Counted from the stretch's first letter, positions 50,319-60,124 are shown. The stretch: DNA of 64,000 nucleotides from Pseudocitrobacter faecalis (GCA_003315335.1 QNRL01000006.1:186001-250000), one strand, 5' to 3'. Numbers and translations are program-made. Notes: a model not told the origin generated them from the sequence alone.

Positions 50319-50479
50319 AGCGCAGGTCACCTCCGGTGAGCGTCGTTTTACATCCCGGTTTTATCCGGCCACCTATAAAGCGTAGACATTCGCTTCGGTT
50401 ACGGGTGAACAAAGCGTGCGGAAGATCACACTTTTTTGAGGGGGGGAAGATTGGGATTTTTTCAGGTTTCTGAAAAACA

Positions 50480-50520
50480 ATAAAAAAATGAAATCCCGGA
50501 TTTTATCAGTGCCGGGATTT
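50480..50520 (-). terminator. Rho-independent terminator of the SdiA-domain gene
   Basis: On the minus strand AAATCCCGG/CCGGGATTT form a 9-bp stem, followed shortly by a run of seven T. It lies just past the stop of the gene at 50546. Confidence 0.8.
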
Positions 50521-50545
50521 TCAGAACAATCGATTGTAACGGGTT

Positions 50546-51376
50546 TTAACGTGGGCTGAATTTATAAAACAGATTCGGCTCGCTCACGATATAGAGGTTA
50601 CCTGTGCCATCGGTGGCGATACCTTCCGGTTGAGGTATATCACGCGAGAGGCCGTAATGCCCTGCCGTCAGCGACATAAATTTCAGCTTATGCTCGCGGT
50701 CGACCATAACGACTTTTTGCGAAATATCGGAGAGAATATAGAGGTTAGACGTTGAACCATCAAAATCCATTCCGGAGATATCGCGCACATACCAGGAGAG
50801 CATTAATTCATTGAGTGGGCTTTTGTCTGTTTTGAATGCCCCTTCGTTATCGAGGATATTAAAAATACGGACGGGTTTTTTCTCCTGGGCGGTCACCATG
50901 CGAGACAGTTCGGGTTTCCAGGCTAATCCTTCCACGCCGCTGTTTTGCTTTTCGGCCTGAACTGCCGGACGATAAGTTTCGGCATGGCTGATATCCACTT
51001 TTTGCGTATCGTTATTAATGGTGATAATAGCCAGCGTGCCGCTCTTTTCTTTGGAAAGGTAGAAGCGTTGATTGCCGATGTATTCAATCGCCTCAAGGTC
51101 AGCGGGTTTATCCGTTTTGATGCGGCGCAGCACCTTTCCATCCGTGCTGAGTTCCAGAATTAAAGAGGGCGCATCGGTGACGGCGAATAGCGTTTGCGTG
51201 TCTTTATTCCAGGTCAGGCCGGATAATCCGCCCTCTAAATCTGAGATCGGTTTAGCGTCGATCGTGACGTGGTAGTTATCTATTTGTGGGTAATTTGTGA
51301 TGTAGTAATAGAAAGAGAAAATACAAACAAGAACAATAATAAAGCCTGAAAATAATTTAGTTTTCTTATTCTTCAT
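50546..51376 (-). CDS. SdiA-regulated-domain (YjiK-like) beta-propeller protein
   Basis: A 276-residue protein: one N-terminal hydrophobic helix (about residues 8-25, FSGFIIVLVCIFSFYY) then a periplasmic beta-propeller with the SdiA-regulated domain. Repeats include GGLSGLTWNKDTQTLFAVTD, KPADLEAIEYIGN, SGVEGLAWKPE and QPEGIATDGTGNLYIV. E. coli YjiK has the same architecture; role unknown. The coding sequence is clearly AT-richer than its neighbours, suggesting recent acquisition. Here it takes the place of yhjA (cytochrome c peroxidase) in the E. coli map. The start was set at ATG 51376 since the longer frame adds an implausible lead. Confidence 0.82.
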   Translation of the reverse strand: MKNKKTKLFSGFIIVLVCIFSFYYYITNYPQIDNYHVTIDAKPISDLEGGLSGLTWNKDTQTLFAVTDAPSLILELSTDGKVLRRIKTDKPADLEAIEYIGNQRFYLSKEKSGTLAIITINNDTQKVDISHAETYRPAVQAEKQNSGVEGLAWKPELSRMVTAQEKKPVRIFNILDNEGAFKTDKSPLNELMLSWYVRDISGMDFDGSTSNLYILSDISQKVVMVDREHKLKFMSLTAGHYGLSRDIPQPEGIATDGTGNLYIVSEPNLFYKFSPR

Positions 51377-51410
51377 AAACCCACAGAGAATGAACGAGAG
51401 AGTCAGATAT

Positions 51411-51434
51411 CCCCTACATGTTGCCATGTAGGGG
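51411..51434 (-). terminator. Hairpin after gor
   Basis: CCCCTACATG and CATGTAGGGG form a perfect 10-bp stem with a TTGC loop, 16 bp beyond the gor stop. No U-tract follows, so it may act as a stabilising stem or a weak terminator. Confidence 0.5.
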
Positions 51435-51449
51435 ATTGCGCGTCATATA

Positions 51450-52802
51450 TTAACGCATGGTAACAAACTCTTCCGCCGCTGTCGGGTGAATTGCCACGGT
51501 ATTATCGAAATCTTTTTTGGTTGCGCCCATTTTCAGCGCCACGGCGAAACCTTGCAGCATTTCATCCATACCAAAACCGATGCCGTGAATACCGACAATT
51601 TTCTCTTCCGGGCCAACACAAACCAGCTTCATACGGCACGGCTGGCGGTGCGAAGTAACGGCGGTATACATCGCGGTGAAGGAGGACTTATAGATCTTCA
51701 CGGCGTCGTCGCCATACTGCTCACGCGCCTGCGGTTCGGTTAAACCGACGGTGCCGATGGGCGGGTGGCTGAAGACCACGGTCGGGATATTGCTGTAATC
51801 CAGATGCTCTTCCGGTTTGTTATTAAACAGACGTTCTGAAAGACGACGGCCCGCTGCGACCGCAACCGGCGTCAGCTCAACGGCACCGGTGTTATCACCG
51901 ACCGCATAAATCCCCGGAACAGTGGTGTTCTGGAATTTATCAACCACGATATAGCCTTTATCGTTGGTTTTCACGCCCGTTGCCGCCAGGTTGAAATTGT
52001 CAGTTGCCGGTTCACGGCCAATTGCCCAAATCAGGCAATCTACTGTCTGGCTGCGGCCATCTTCCAGTTCAATCGTCAGGCTACCGTCGGCGTTTTTCAC
52101 CACCGCTTTTGGCACCGCCTGGGTATGCAGCGTCGGGCCTTCCGCGTTCATGACTTCAACCAGCGTCTCGGTAATCAGCGGATCGAAGGTACGCAGCGGC
52201 GCGTGTTTACGCACAAACAGATGCGTTTCCGAGCCCAGTCCGTTAATTACGCCCGCCAGTTCCACAGCAATGTAGCCCGCACCGACAACCGCGACGCGTT
52301 TTGGCAATGCTGGCAGCGCGAAGAAACCGTCGGAATCGATACCGTATTCCACGCCCGGAATATCCGGATGGCTTGGGCGACCGCCGGTGGCGATCAGGAT
52401 ATGATCGGCGGTGATCGTTTCCCCGTTCACTTCCACGGTTTTCGCATCAACAAAGCGGGCAAAGCCTTTGATCACATCGACTTTGTTTTTCGCCAGGCCA
52501 TTGTCATACGACGTATGAATACGGTCGATGTAGGCGGTACGGCTCGCAATTAGCTTGTTCCAGTCGAAGTCGTTGATGGTGGTATCAAAACCGTAATCCG
52601 GGCCATACATGTGGATGGCTTCGCGGATTTGCGCGGCATGCCACATCACTTTTTTCGGCACGCAACCGACGTTAACGCAGGTGCCGCCCAGCTCTTTGGC
52701 TTCAATCAGCGCGCACTTCTGGCCGTACATCGCCGCACGGTTAATCGAGGCGATGCCGCCGCTGCCGCCGCCAATAGCGATATAGTCGTAATGTTTGGTC
52801 AT
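51450..52802 (-). CDS. gor: Glutathione reductase
   Basis: An FAD-dependent cytoplasmic disulfide reductase: GSSG + NADPH gives 2 GSH. 450 residues from ATG 52802, equal to E. coli. FAD site [10 protein letters not shown] (residues 11-20), redox-active C42 and C47 in [18 protein letters not shown]-binding [11 protein letters not shown] with downstream Arg residues, and the C-terminal catalytic His in [20 protein letters not shown] before the ATG confirms the start. Confidence 0.98.
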   Translation of the reverse strand: MTKHYDYIAIGGGSGGIASINRAAMYGQKCALIEAKELGGTCVNVGCVPKKVMWHAAQIREAIHMYGPDYGFDTTINDFDWNKLIASRTAYIDRIHTSYDNGLAKNKVDVIKGFARFVDAKTVEVNGETITADHILIATGGRPSHPDIPGVEYGIDSDGFFALPALPKRVAVVGAGYIAVELAGVINGLGSETHLFVRKHAPLRTFDPLITETLVEVMNAEGPTLHTQAVPKAVVKNADGSLTIELEDGRSQTVDCLIWAIGREPATDNFNLAATGVKTNDKGYIVVDKFQNTTVPGIYAVGDNTGAVELTPVAVAAGRRLSERLFNNKPEEHLDYSNIPTVVFSHPPIGTVGLTEPQAREQYGDDAVKIYKSSFTAMYTAVTSHRQPCRMKLVCVGPEEKIVGIHGIGFGMDEMLQGFAVALKMGATKKDFDNTVAIHPTAAEEFVTMR

Positions 52803-52903
52803 GACCGCTCCTTCCTGTTCATTGTCAGGCGAGGGCTCTGCGCCCAGCGCCAAAGATCCGCGATTGTATACCTGAAACTGATAGGTTCTGGCTATGTCTG
52901 CAA

Positions 52904-53746
52904 TTACTCAGGTACGATCCAGTTTACCGTGGTATGGCCGATACCGTTCGGCACCAGCTTGCTGTGCAGCCACGGCAGCACGGCGTTCATCTGCTGTTCC
53001 AGCTTCCACGGCGGGTTGATAACAATCATACCGGACGCGGTCATGCCGCGCTGATCGCTGTCCGGGCGCACCGCCAGCTCGATTTGCAGGATTTTACGGA
53101 TGCCGGTGGCTTCGAGGTCTTTGATCATGCGTTTTATTTGCGCACGCAGGACGACCGGATACCACAACGCATAGGTGCCTGTCGCAAAGCGTTTATAGCC
53201 TTCGTGAATACCCGTCACGACTGCCTGGTAATCGGTTTTAATTTCATACGGCGGGTCGATGAGGATCAGCCCACGACGAGAAACCGGCGGCAGTTTGGAT
53301 TTGAGTTGCTGATAACCGTCGGCTTTCTCCACGCGCGCACGATCGTCTTTCTGGAACTCGGAACGCAGCAGCGGGAAATCGCTTGGGTGCAGTTCGGTCA
53401 TCATCAGGCTGTCTTGTTCACGCAGTAACTGACGCGCAATCAGCGGTGAGCCTGGGTAGTAGCGCAACTGACCGCTGCGGTTAAAGTGCTGTACCACGCT
53501 GATGTACGGCTCCAGTTCGGCAGGCAGATCGTCCTGCTGCCAGATACGGGCGATACCTTCCAGATACTCACCGGTACGCTCGGCATGCTCGCTGCTTAAC
53601 TGGTAACGGCCTGCGCCCGCATGGGTGTCCAGATAGAGAAACGGTTTCTCTTTCTCTTTCAGTGATTCGATGATCAGGCTCTGAACGGTGTGTTTAAGGA
53701 CGTCGGCGTGGTTGCCAGCGTGAAAGCTGTGGCGATAACTGAGCAT
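52904..53746 (-). CDS. rlmJ: 23S rRNA (adenine-2030-N6) methyltransferase RlmJ
   Basis: A 280-residue Rossmann-fold methyltransferase, the E. coli RlmJ (YhiR) length. Starts [19 protein letters not shown] as in the family. Motif IV is DPPYE ([11 protein letters not shown]), the N6-adenine catalytic motif. It modifies A2030 of 23S rRNA; E. coli mutants have also been linked to use of DNA as nutrient (comJ). Divergent from prlC. Confidence 0.96.
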   Translation of the reverse strand: MLSYRHSFHAGNHADVLKHTVQSLIIESLKEKEKPFLYLDTHAGAGRYQLSSEHAERTGEYLEGIARIWQQDDLPAELEPYISVVQHFNRSGQLRYYPGSPLIARQLLREQDSLMMTELHPSDFPLLRSEFQKDDRARVEKADGYQQLKSKLPPVSRRGLILIDPPYEIKTDYQAVVTGIHEGYKRFATGTYALWYPVVLRAQIKRMIKDLEATGIRKILQIELAVRPDSDQRGMTASGMIVINPPWKLEQQMNAVLPWLHSKLVPNGIGHTTVNWIVPE

Positions 53747-53857
53747 GGGTAAAGGGGTTCCGCTAAGTAAAACATGGGCCCGTTACCGGGCAACAAAAAA
53801 GTCTCTTCAACAGTATACCGAAAAGTCGCCGCCGCCGCGAAAGCGCAACGCTTATCA

Positions 53858-53883
53858 TTGAAATTCACTACACTTAACCCCAT
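53858..53883 (+). promoter_or_regulatory. Sigma-32-like promoter upstream of prlC
   Basis: TTGAAA (53858-53863), 14 bp, then CCCCAT (53878-53883) resembles the heat-shock consensus CTTGAAA-N(11-16)-CCCCATNT. It lies 77 bp before the prlC ATG. E. coli prlC is described as heat-shock controlled. Confidence 0.6.
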
Positions 53884-53960
53884 GCTACATACATTACGCG
53901 CCGGAAGGCGACGCTACGCGCTTGAGCGTTTGTTCCCCCTTTTTAACCAGGACTGTGCAT

Positions 53961-56003
53961 ATGACGAATCCATTACTGACTCCCTTCGAACTGCCGCCGT
54001 TTTCCGCCATCAAGCCTGAGCATGTTGTTCCCGCCGTCACCAAAGCGCTGAACGACTGCCGTGAAAATGTGGAACGTGTGGTAGCACAGGGCGCACCTTA
54101 CTCCTGGGAAAACTTATGCCAGCCGCTGGCAGAAGTGGACGATGTGCTGGGGCGTATTTTCTCGCCGGTCAGCCACCTGAATTCGGTCAAAAACAGCCCG
54201 GAACTGCGTGAGGCTTACGAGCAAACCCTGCCGTTGCTGTCGGAATACAGCACCTGGGTCGGTCAGCATGAAGGGCTGTACAAAGCGTATCGCGACCTGC
54301 GCGACGGCGATAACTACGCCACGCTCTCAACCGCACAGAAAAAAGCGGTCGATAACGCACTGCGCGATTTCGAGCTGTCCGGTATCGGACTGCCGAAAGA
54401 GAAACAGCAGCGCTACGGCGAAATTGCGACGCGACTGTCTGAACTGGGCAACATCTATAGCAACAATGTGCTGGATGCCACCATGGGCTGGACGAAGCAG
54501 GTAAGCGACGAAGCGGAACTCTCCGGTATGCCGGAAAGCGCGCTGGCCGCCGCCAAAGCTCAGGCCGAAGCCAAAGAGCTGGACGGCTATCTGCTGACGC
54601 TGGATATCCCAAGCTATCTCCCGGTGATGACCTACTGCGACAACCAGGCCCTGCGTGAAGAGATGTATCGCGCCTACAGCACCCGCGCCTCCGATCAAGG
54701 CCCGAATGCCGGTAAATGGGATAACAGCCCGGTGATGGCGGAAATCCTCGCCCTGCGTCACGAACTGGCGCAACTGCTGGGCTTCGAAAGTTATGCTTCT
54801 AAATCTCTCGCCACCAAAATGGCGGAAAACCCGCAGCAGGTGCTGGAATTCTTAACCGATCTTGCCAAACGTGCGCGTCCGCAGGGTGAAAAAGAGCTGG
54901 CGCAACTGCGTGCCTTCGCGAAAGCGGAATTTGGCGTCGATGAGCTGCAACCGTGGGATATCGCGTACTACAGCGAAAAACAGAAACAGCACCTTTACAG
55001 CATCAGCGACGAGCAACTGCGCCCGTACTTCCCCGAAAACAAAGCCGTTAACGGCCTGTTTGAAGTGGTGAAACGCATTTACGGTATCACCGCCAAAGAG
55101 CGCAAAGATGTTGACGTCTGGAGCCCGGAAGTGCGCTTCTTCGAGCTGTATGACGAAAACAATGAACTGCGCGGAAGCTTCTACCTTGACCTGTACGCTC
55201 GTGAACACAAACGCGGTGGGGCGTGGATGGACGACTGCGTTGGTCAGATGCGCAAGCTCGATGGCTCGCTGCAAAAACCGGTCGCCTACCTGACCTGTAA
55301 CTTCAACCGTCCGGTCAACGGTAAACCGGCGCTGTTTACGCATGATGAAGTGATCACCCTGTTCCACGAATTCGGTCACGGCCTGCATCACATGCTGACC
55401 CGCATCGAAACCGCGGGCGTTTCCGGGATCAACGGTGTACCGTGGGATGCGGTCGAACTGCCGAGCCAGTTCATGGAAAACTGGTGCTGGGAGCCGGACG
55501 CGCTGGCGTTTATCTCTGGTCACTATGAAACCGGCGAACCGCTGCCGAAGGAACTGCTGGATAAAATGCTGGCGGCGAAAAACTACCAGGCGGCGCTGTT
55601 TATCCTGCGTCAGCTGGAATTCGGCCTGTTCGACTTCCGTTTGCATGCGGAATTTAACCCGGAACAGGGCGCGAAAATCCTCGAAACTCTGGCAGAAATC
55701 AAGAAACAGGTCGCTGTGGTACCGGGGCCATCATGGGGCCGCTTCCCGCATGCTTTCAGCCATATCTTTGCTGGCGGTTATGCGGCGGGTTACTACAGCT
55801 ATCTGTGGGCCGATGTGCTGGCGGCGGATGCGTTCTCCCGCTTCGAAGAAGAGGGGATTTTCAACCGCGATACCGGGCAGTCGTTCCTTGATAACATCCT
55901 GACGCGCGGCGGTTCTGAGGAGCCCATGGCACTGTTCAAACGCTTCCGTGGCCGTGAACCGCAGCTCGATGCGATGCTGGAGCACTACGGGATCAAAGGC
56001 TAA
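53961..56003 (+). CDS. prlC: Oligopeptidase A
   Basis: A cytoplasmic zinc metallopeptidase of family M3, 680 residues as in E. coli. It degrades free peptides, including cleaved lipoprotein signal peptides. The zinc motif is HEFGH at residues 469-473 ([11 protein letters not shown]), with the third-ligand Glu further on. The ATG at 53961 was chosen by homology. It is followed after 7 bp by rsmJ, giving the two-gene operon known in E. coli. Confidence 0.97.
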   Translation: MTNPLLTPFELPPFSAIKPEHVVPAVTKALNDCRENVERVVAQGAPYSWENLCQPLAEVDDVLGRIFSPVSHLNSVKNSPELREAYEQTLPLLSEYSTWVGQHEGLYKAYRDLRDGDNYATLSTAQKKAVDNALRDFELSGIGLPKEKQQRYGEIATRLSELGNIYSNNVLDATMGWTKQVSDEAELSGMPESALAAAKAQAEAKELDGYLLTLDIPSYLPVMTYCDNQALREEMYRAYSTRASDQGPNAGKWDNSPVMAEILALRHELAQLLGFESYASKSLATKMAENPQQVLEFLTDLAKRARPQGEKELAQLRAFAKAEFGVDELQPWDIAYYSEKQKQHLYSISDEQLRPYFPENKAVNGLFEVVKRIYGITAKERKDVDVWSPEVRFFELYDENNELRGSFYLDLYAREHKRGGAWMDDCVGQMRKLDGSLQKPVAYLTCNFNRPVNGKPALFTHDEVITLFHEFGHGLHHMLTRIETAGVSGINGVPWDAVELPSQFMENWCWEPDALAFISGHYETGEPLPKELLDKMLAAKNYQAALFILRQLEFGLFDFRLHAEFNPEQGAKILETLAEIKKQVAVVPGPSWGRFPHAFSHIFAGGYAAGYYSYLWADVLAADAFSRFEEEGIFNRDTGQSFLDNILTRGGSEEPMALFKRFRGREPQLDAMLEHYGIKG

Positions 56004-56010
56004 TCAGTCA

Positions 56011-56763
56011 GTGAAAATCTGTTTACTTGATGAAACGGGCGCCGGAGACGGCGCCTTATCTGTTCTTGCCGCCCGCTGGGGGCTGGAGCACGATGAAGAC
56101 AACCTGATGGCGCTGGTGTCAACGCCAGAGCATCTGGAACTGCGCAAACGTGATGAGCCAAAACTTGGCGGTATCTTCGTGGATTTTGTTGGCGGGGCGA
56201 TGGCGCACCGTCGCAAATTCGGCGGCGGTCGCGGTGAAGCGGTAGCGAAAGCGGTGGGCATTAAGGGCAGCTATTTACCGGACGTGGTTGACGCCACGGC
56301 GGGGCTCGGGCGCGATGCGTTTGTGCTGGCCTCGGTGGGCTGCCATGTACGGATGCTGGAACGCAACCCGGTCGTGGCGGCGCTGCTCGACGATGGCCTG
56401 GCGCGCGGCTATGCCGACCCGGAAATCGGCGGCTGGTTGCAGGAGCGCTTGCAGTTGATCCACGCTTCCAGCCTGACGACGCTTGCGGATATCACGCCGC
56501 GACCGCAGGTGGTGTACCTTGACCCGATGTTCCCGCATAAGCAGAAAAGCGCGCTGGTGAAGAAAGAGATGCGCGTGTTTCAGTCGCTGGTGGGGCCGGA
56601 TTTAGACGCGGATGGATTGCTGGAACCCGCACGCTTGCTGGCGACGAAACGGGTGGTGGTGAAACGACCAGACTACGCACCGCCGCTTGCGGATGTGGCA
56701 ACAACGAACGCGGTGGTCACCAAAGGGCATCGGTTTGATATTTATGCGGGGACGGCGGAGTAG
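56011..56763 (+). CDS. rsmJ: 16S rRNA (guanine-1516-N2) methyltransferase RsmJ
   Basis: A 250-residue SAM-dependent methyltransferase with GTG start, the E. coli length. SAM-binding motif [19 protein letters not shown] and motif [12 protein letters not shown]. The initial [13 protein letters not shown] matches. It methylates G1516 in the 30S head. It is coupled to prlC. Confidence 0.96.
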   Translation: MKICLLDETGAGDGALSVLAARWGLEHDEDNLMALVSTPEHLELRKRDEPKLGGIFVDFVGGAMAHRRKFGGGRGEAVAKAVGIKGSYLPDVVDATAGLGRDAFVLASVGCHVRMLERNPVVAALLDDGLARGYADPEIGGWLQERLQLIHASSLTTLADITPRPQVVYLDPMFPHKQKSALVKKEMRVFQSLVGPDLDADGLLEPARLLATKRVVVKRPDYAPPLADVATTNAVVTKGHRFDIYAGTAE

Positions 56764-56782
56764 GGGCGGTGCGGCCTGATGC

Positions 56783-56890
56783 CCCTCACCCCGGCCCTCT
56801 CCCACAGGGAGAGGGAGAAAACCGGCGCAGTTCTGTAAGCTATGCACAATCGGTCCCCTCTCCCTGTGGGAGAGGGTTAGGGTGAGGGGG
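56783..56890. repeat. BIME: paired REP hairpins between rsmJ and the NDH-2-like gene
   Basis: CCCTCACCCCGGCCCTCTCC at the left and GGGAGAGGGTTAGGGTGAGG at the right. The spacer CAGTTCTGTAAGCTATGCAC is the inverse of that in the element at 45240. Confidence 0.9.
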
Positions 56891-56896
56891 TCTCCC

Positions 56897-58099
56897 CTAC
56901 ACAAACGGCGCGTACGGATCCGCCATCTCAAACGCCGCTGTTCTCTCTGCTTTCGGTGGGTAAATCAGCTCACTGACGATCGACACCTTCAACTTCTTCG
57001 CTTCTTCGCGCGTCAGTTTTACCTGCTGATCCCAACCTTCGGTATACACCGCGCCCCATGCGCCGAGATCCAGACAGGTGACGTACATCTCCTGGCGATA
57101 GGGTGACGGCTCCACACCTAGCAGACTGGCTGCAGCGTTATTCCCGGCGAACTTGCCCAGCAGAATCGCGTGCTGGCAGGTCATCAATGCGTGGTTGCCT
57201 TTGTCATCCGTTGCCGCATAAGCCACGTCGCCGGTGGCGAAAATCTCTTTATGGCCGACAACCTGAAGATTCGCATCCACATGCAGACGCCCCTGACGAT
57301 CGCGAGGCGCATCAATCTGTGCTGTCAGGTCGCTTGCCTGAACGCCCACGGTCCAGATAACGGTTGAAGAGGCAATTCGCTGCCCGTCTTTCAGCGTGAC
57401 GCCTGTGGCATCTACTGATTCCACCTCTGCATTCACCCTCCATTCGACGCCCAGTTCGTTGGAGGCATCAATAACCACATTACGCAGTTCTTCACTGTAA
57501 CGTGAACCAGGCTGTGGGCCGCGCTCAACTACGACTACTCTGGTCTTAGCATTTGAGCCAAGAATGTCGCGCAGACGGCCTGGTAATTCCATCGCCATTT
57601 CAATACCGGTAAACCCGCCGCCGCAGACAACGACGGTGTTACGCGCCTCGCTTTCCGGTTTCTTCGCCAGGGATTGCAGATGTTTTTCTAAAACGGCTGC
57701 GCTCTCTAACTGATCGAGATCGAACGCATGCTCTGCGACACCTGAGATAAATGAACGGTTTACGTGACTCCCGCTCGCCAGAATCAGGCGATCGTAGCCA
57801 TGCTGGTGGGATTCGCCGTTGGCATCTTTCCAGCTCACGCTACGTGAGTCGGTGTGGATATCCGATACGGTGCCACGCAGAAATGTTACACCGGTGGCGT
57901 CGAAGAGCGGCATCAGTGGGGAAACCAGCGTTTCCACGTGGCTTTCATAAAAACGCGGGCGAACACGTAGCTCTGGCTGCGGAGCAATCACTGTAATATC
58001 AATTGCCTGGCCGTTGTTTTTGTCTGCCAGACGTGCCGCGCTCAGGGCCGCCCACATACCGGCGAAGCCGGCACCGACGATCAGAATTTGTTTACGCAT
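56897..58099 (-). CDS. NAD(P)/FAD-dependent oxidoreductase, NDH-2-like
   Basis: A 400-residue pyridine-nucleotide-disulfide-type flavoprotein close to type II NADH dehydrogenases. FAD motif ILIVGAGFAGMWAAL at the start, NAD-binding VVVCGGGFTGIEMAMEL in the middle, and the ATGDVAYA second FAD motif near residue 290. No transmembrane helix is seen, and the C-terminus ends in EMADPYAPFV; the usual NDH-2 membrane-binding tail is not obvious. It is divergent from an Rrf2-family regulator, which probably controls it; operator-like sites are found near both starts. Not in the E. coli K-12 map at this point (dtpB there). Confidence 0.85.
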   Translation of the reverse strand: MRKQILIVGAGFAGMWAALSAARLADKNNGQAIDITVIAPQPELRVRPRFYESHVETLVSPLMPLFDATGVTFLRGTVSDIHTDSRSVSWKDANGESHQHGYDRLILASGSHVNRSFISGVAEHAFDLDQLESAAVLEKHLQSLAKKPESEARNTVVVCGGGFTGIEMAMELPGRLRDILGSNAKTRVVVVERGPQPGSRYSEELRNVVIDASNELGVEWRVNAEVESVDATGVTLKDGQRIASSTVIWTVGVQASDLTAQIDAPRDRQGRLHVDANLQVVGHKEIFATGDVAYAATDDKGNHALMTCQHAILLGKFAGNNAAASLLGVEPSPYRQEMYVTCLDLGAWGAVYTEGWDQQVKLTREEAKKLKVSIVSELIYPPKAERTAAFEMADPYAPFV

Positions 58100-58114
58100 T
58101 GCTTATTCACTCTG

Positions 58115-58143
58115 TTAACTCCGATTAATTTACTCGGATTTTA
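58115..58143 (-). promoter_or_regulatory. Two tandem candidate Rrf2 operators at the oxidoreductase start
   Basis: TTAACTCCGATTAAT (58115-58129) and TTTACTCGGATTTTA (58129-58143) share the core T-N-ACTC-N-GA with the palindrome ATAACTC-A-GAGTTAT at 58286-58300. They lie 15-45 bp upstream of the oxidoreductase ATG. Confidence 0.5.
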
Positions 58144-58285
58144 TTGGTCGTAGTTTGAAAAAGCAATGCGAAAAAAGAGCGCTGTAGCGATTTCATGTTT
58201 ATGACGTTGAATAATCGCTATTTATTTCTTCTTTTTGATAGGGTGTCGCGAGGGCGTCTGGATTGCAGAGGGTAGAAAAGCTACA

Positions 58286-58300
58286 ATAACTCAGAGTTAT
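58286..58300 (+). promoter_or_regulatory. Palindromic candidate operator upstream of the Rrf2 gene
   Basis: ATAACTC-A-GAGTTAT is a perfect 15-bp palindrome 18 bp before the ATG of the Rrf2 regulator, fitting autoregulation by a dimer. Confidence 0.55.
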
Positions 58301-58318
58301 ATTGGCTGAGATTACAAC

Positions 58319-58822
58319 ATGGCATTTTACAGTTCCGGGGTTGAGTACGGCATTCATAGCCTGATGTGCATGGTAGACAGTAAGGGCGATGCCCGCGACA
58401 TGAGCGTGCGCGAAATTGCGGAGTTACAAAGCGTGCCCTATGACTACCTCGCCAAAATCTTCACTCGCCTGTCAAAAGCCGGTCTGGTGCGTAGCATTGA
58501 AGGAAAGGGCGGCGGTTTTCAGCTGGCGAAACCGGCGGAGCACATCACGGTGAAAGACGTGGCTGTTGCCATCGACGGTGAAAAACGCATCTTTGAATGC
58601 CGTGAAATACGCCAGCGGCTGGCCGTGTTTGATGAACAACCGCCAGCGTGGGCGTGTGAAGGTATCTGCGGCGTGCGTTCGGTAATGGATATGGCGCAAC
58701 AGCGAATGGAAGAGGCGCTGGCTCAGCACACGATCCTCGACCTTGCCCGCAAGATGTACCGCAAAGCGCCGGATGAATTTGTTATCGAAGTTCAGGACTG
58801 GATTGCCGCGCGCAAAGCGTAA
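58319..58822 (+). CDS. Rrf2-family transcriptional regulator
   Basis: A 167-residue Rrf2 protein (IscR/NsrR class). The winged helix-turn-helix covers residues 2-75 (VREIAELQSVPYDYLAKIFTRLSKAGLV, then GKGGGFQLA). The cluster cysteines are C94, C113 and C117, spacing C-x18-C-x3-C, unlike IscR (C-x5-C-x5-C) or NsrR; C17 is an extra Cys. An Fe-S cluster could still form. It is divergent from the NDH-2-like oxidoreductase; likely a redox or NO sensor for that gene. Confidence 0.88.
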   Translation: MAFYSSGVEYGIHSLMCMVDSKGDARDMSVREIAELQSVPYDYLAKIFTRLSKAGLVRSIEGKGGGFQLAKPAEHITVKDVAVAIDGEKRIFECREIRQRLAVFDEQPPAWACEGICGVRSVMDMAQQRMEEALAQHTILDLARKMYRKAPDEFVIEVQDWIAARKA

Positions 58823-58829
58823 GCGAATA

Positions 58830-58857
58830 GCCTGATGGCGCTGCGCTTATCAGGTTT
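58830..58857. repeat. Partial REP after the Rrf2 gene
   Basis: GCCTGATGGCGCTGCGCTTA followed by TCAGGT is a truncated E. coli-type REP in the convergent space between the Rrf2 gene and uspA. Confidence 0.65.
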
Positions 58858-58865
58858 GCGTACTG

Positions 58866-58893
58866 AAAAAAAACGCCCGCAAAAGCGGGCGTT
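58866..58893 (-). terminator. Rho-independent terminator of uspA
   Basis: On the minus strand AACGCCCGC-TTTT-GCGGGCGTT is followed by at least six T, just past the uspA stop. Confidence 0.92.
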
Positions 58894-58914
58894 GTCATTA
58901 TGCGCGGGAAGCGA

Positions 58915-59352
58915 TTACTCCTCTTCTTCGTCGCGCAGTGGAACAATCAACATATCCACGTGAACGGTGTTGATCAACTGACGTGCAGAAGACATCAGCT
59001 TGCTCCAGAAGTCCTGATGATGGCCGCAAACCACCAGGTCCATATCGTATTTCTTAATGGCGTCGACCAGCACCTGGCCCAGATCGCCGCTGCCGCTCAG
59101 GGTTTCGGTAATCGGGTAACCCGCATTGGTGGACAGCTCAGTCAGCGCATGGTGAGTCTCTTCCGAAATGCGTTTTTGCATATCGCCCAGATTCACATCG
59201 ATAAGGCCGGTATAGAGATCGGAGTAATTCACATCAACATGAATCAGGGAAACTTTCGCGTTGTATGGGCGTGCCATAGATACGGCTTTCTCAACCAGCA
59301 CTTTACTCTCTGGTGAAAGGTCTACCGCGATAAGAATGTGTTTGTAAGCCAT
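58915..59352 (-). CDS. uspA: Universal stress protein A
   Basis: A 145-residue cytoplasmic stress protein, nearly identical to E. coli UspA (144) with one extra Glu at the end (DEEEE). The Usp fold starts [16 protein letters not shown]. It is autophosphorylated and induced by growth arrest and ppGpp. The ATG at 59352 is preceded by GGAAGGAG. It is divergent from uspB across a 425-bp intergenic region. Confidence 0.97.
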
Positions 59353-59777
59353 GGTGTTACTCCTTCCATAAAGTTGTCGATGACCAATGGGCGTGAAGTC
59401 GCCCGCGTCCTGCATGTCGATTGCGCGGGGGTTTAGCCCTGCCTAAAATCTGCCGCATCCGTGGATGCTAATCAGGCCTTGTAATAATCTTAAAGACCTC
59501 ATTGTAGAAGATATTTCTACATTATAGCGACCGGGTCTGCGCGTCAATGCGACGCGATCACCAATTTGTTAAACAAATTTATCTAAAGACACCTATTGAT
59601 AACGCTTAAGGTTGTGGTAAAAAATTTCACTAATCTCCTACACTATTTAATGAGCCGGTCGGACAAATAAACGTGATCGGATTCTCACCTTTTTCACTGA
59701 GCTGTCTGGAGCTATGGGTAATTGGGGTGCGGTAGCCCGGGAGGTATCTCCTTTGGGCGGGTCGCCGGGGAGGAGGT
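59353..59777. other. uspA-uspB divergent intergenic region
   Basis: 425 bp with no gene. The left half presumably holds the uspA promoter. At 59639-59644, TACACT preceded by CC (CCTACACTATTTAA) is an RpoS-type extended -10 for uspB, giving a leader of about 125 nt. The segment 59700-59770 is GC-rich and structured. Confidence 0.5.
59639..59644 (+). promoter_or_regulatory. RpoS-type -10 element of uspB
   Basis: CCTACACTATTTAA fits the sigma-S extended -10 (KCTAYACTTAA) closely, in the correct direction. uspB is RpoS dependent in E. coli. Confidence 0.5.
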
Positions 59778-60113
59778 ATGATCAGCACAATCGCGCTGTT
59801 TTGGGCCCTGTGTGTCGTCTGTGTGGTAAATATGGCACGCTATTTCTCGTCGTTACGTGCATTGCTAGTGGTACTGCGTGGTTGCGATCCCTTGCTCTAT
59901 CAATATGTTGATGGTGGTGGGTTTTTTACCTCACATGGTCAACCCAGCAAGCAGGTAAGGCTGGTTTGGTACATTTACGGTCAGCGTTATCGCGATCATC
60001 ATGACGACGAGTTTATTCGCCGCTGTGAACGCGTGCGCCGCCAGTTCATTTTGACCAGTTCGTTGTGTGGATTAGTGGTGGTGAGCCTGATTGCACTGGC
60101 TCTTTGGCATTAA
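59778..60113 (+). CDS. uspB: Universal stress protein B
   Basis: A 111-residue inner-membrane protein with two helices (residues 1-20 and about 88-110), the E. coli length and sequence pattern ([34 protein letters not shown]). It gives ethanol tolerance in stationary phase in E. coli. GGAGGAGG lies directly before the ATG. Confidence 0.96.
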   Translation: MISTIALFWALCVVCVVNMARYFSSLRALLVVLRGCDPLLYQYVDGGGFFTSHGQPSKQVRLVWYIYGQRYRDHHDDEFIRRCERVRRQFILTSSLCGLVVVSLIALALWH

Positions 60114-60124
60114 TCTTTCCACAT

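Noticed and set aside
54852-55646. Minus-strand frame of 264 codons inside prlC
   Set aside because: It is a shadow of the certain prlC gene; no ribosome site or known domain.
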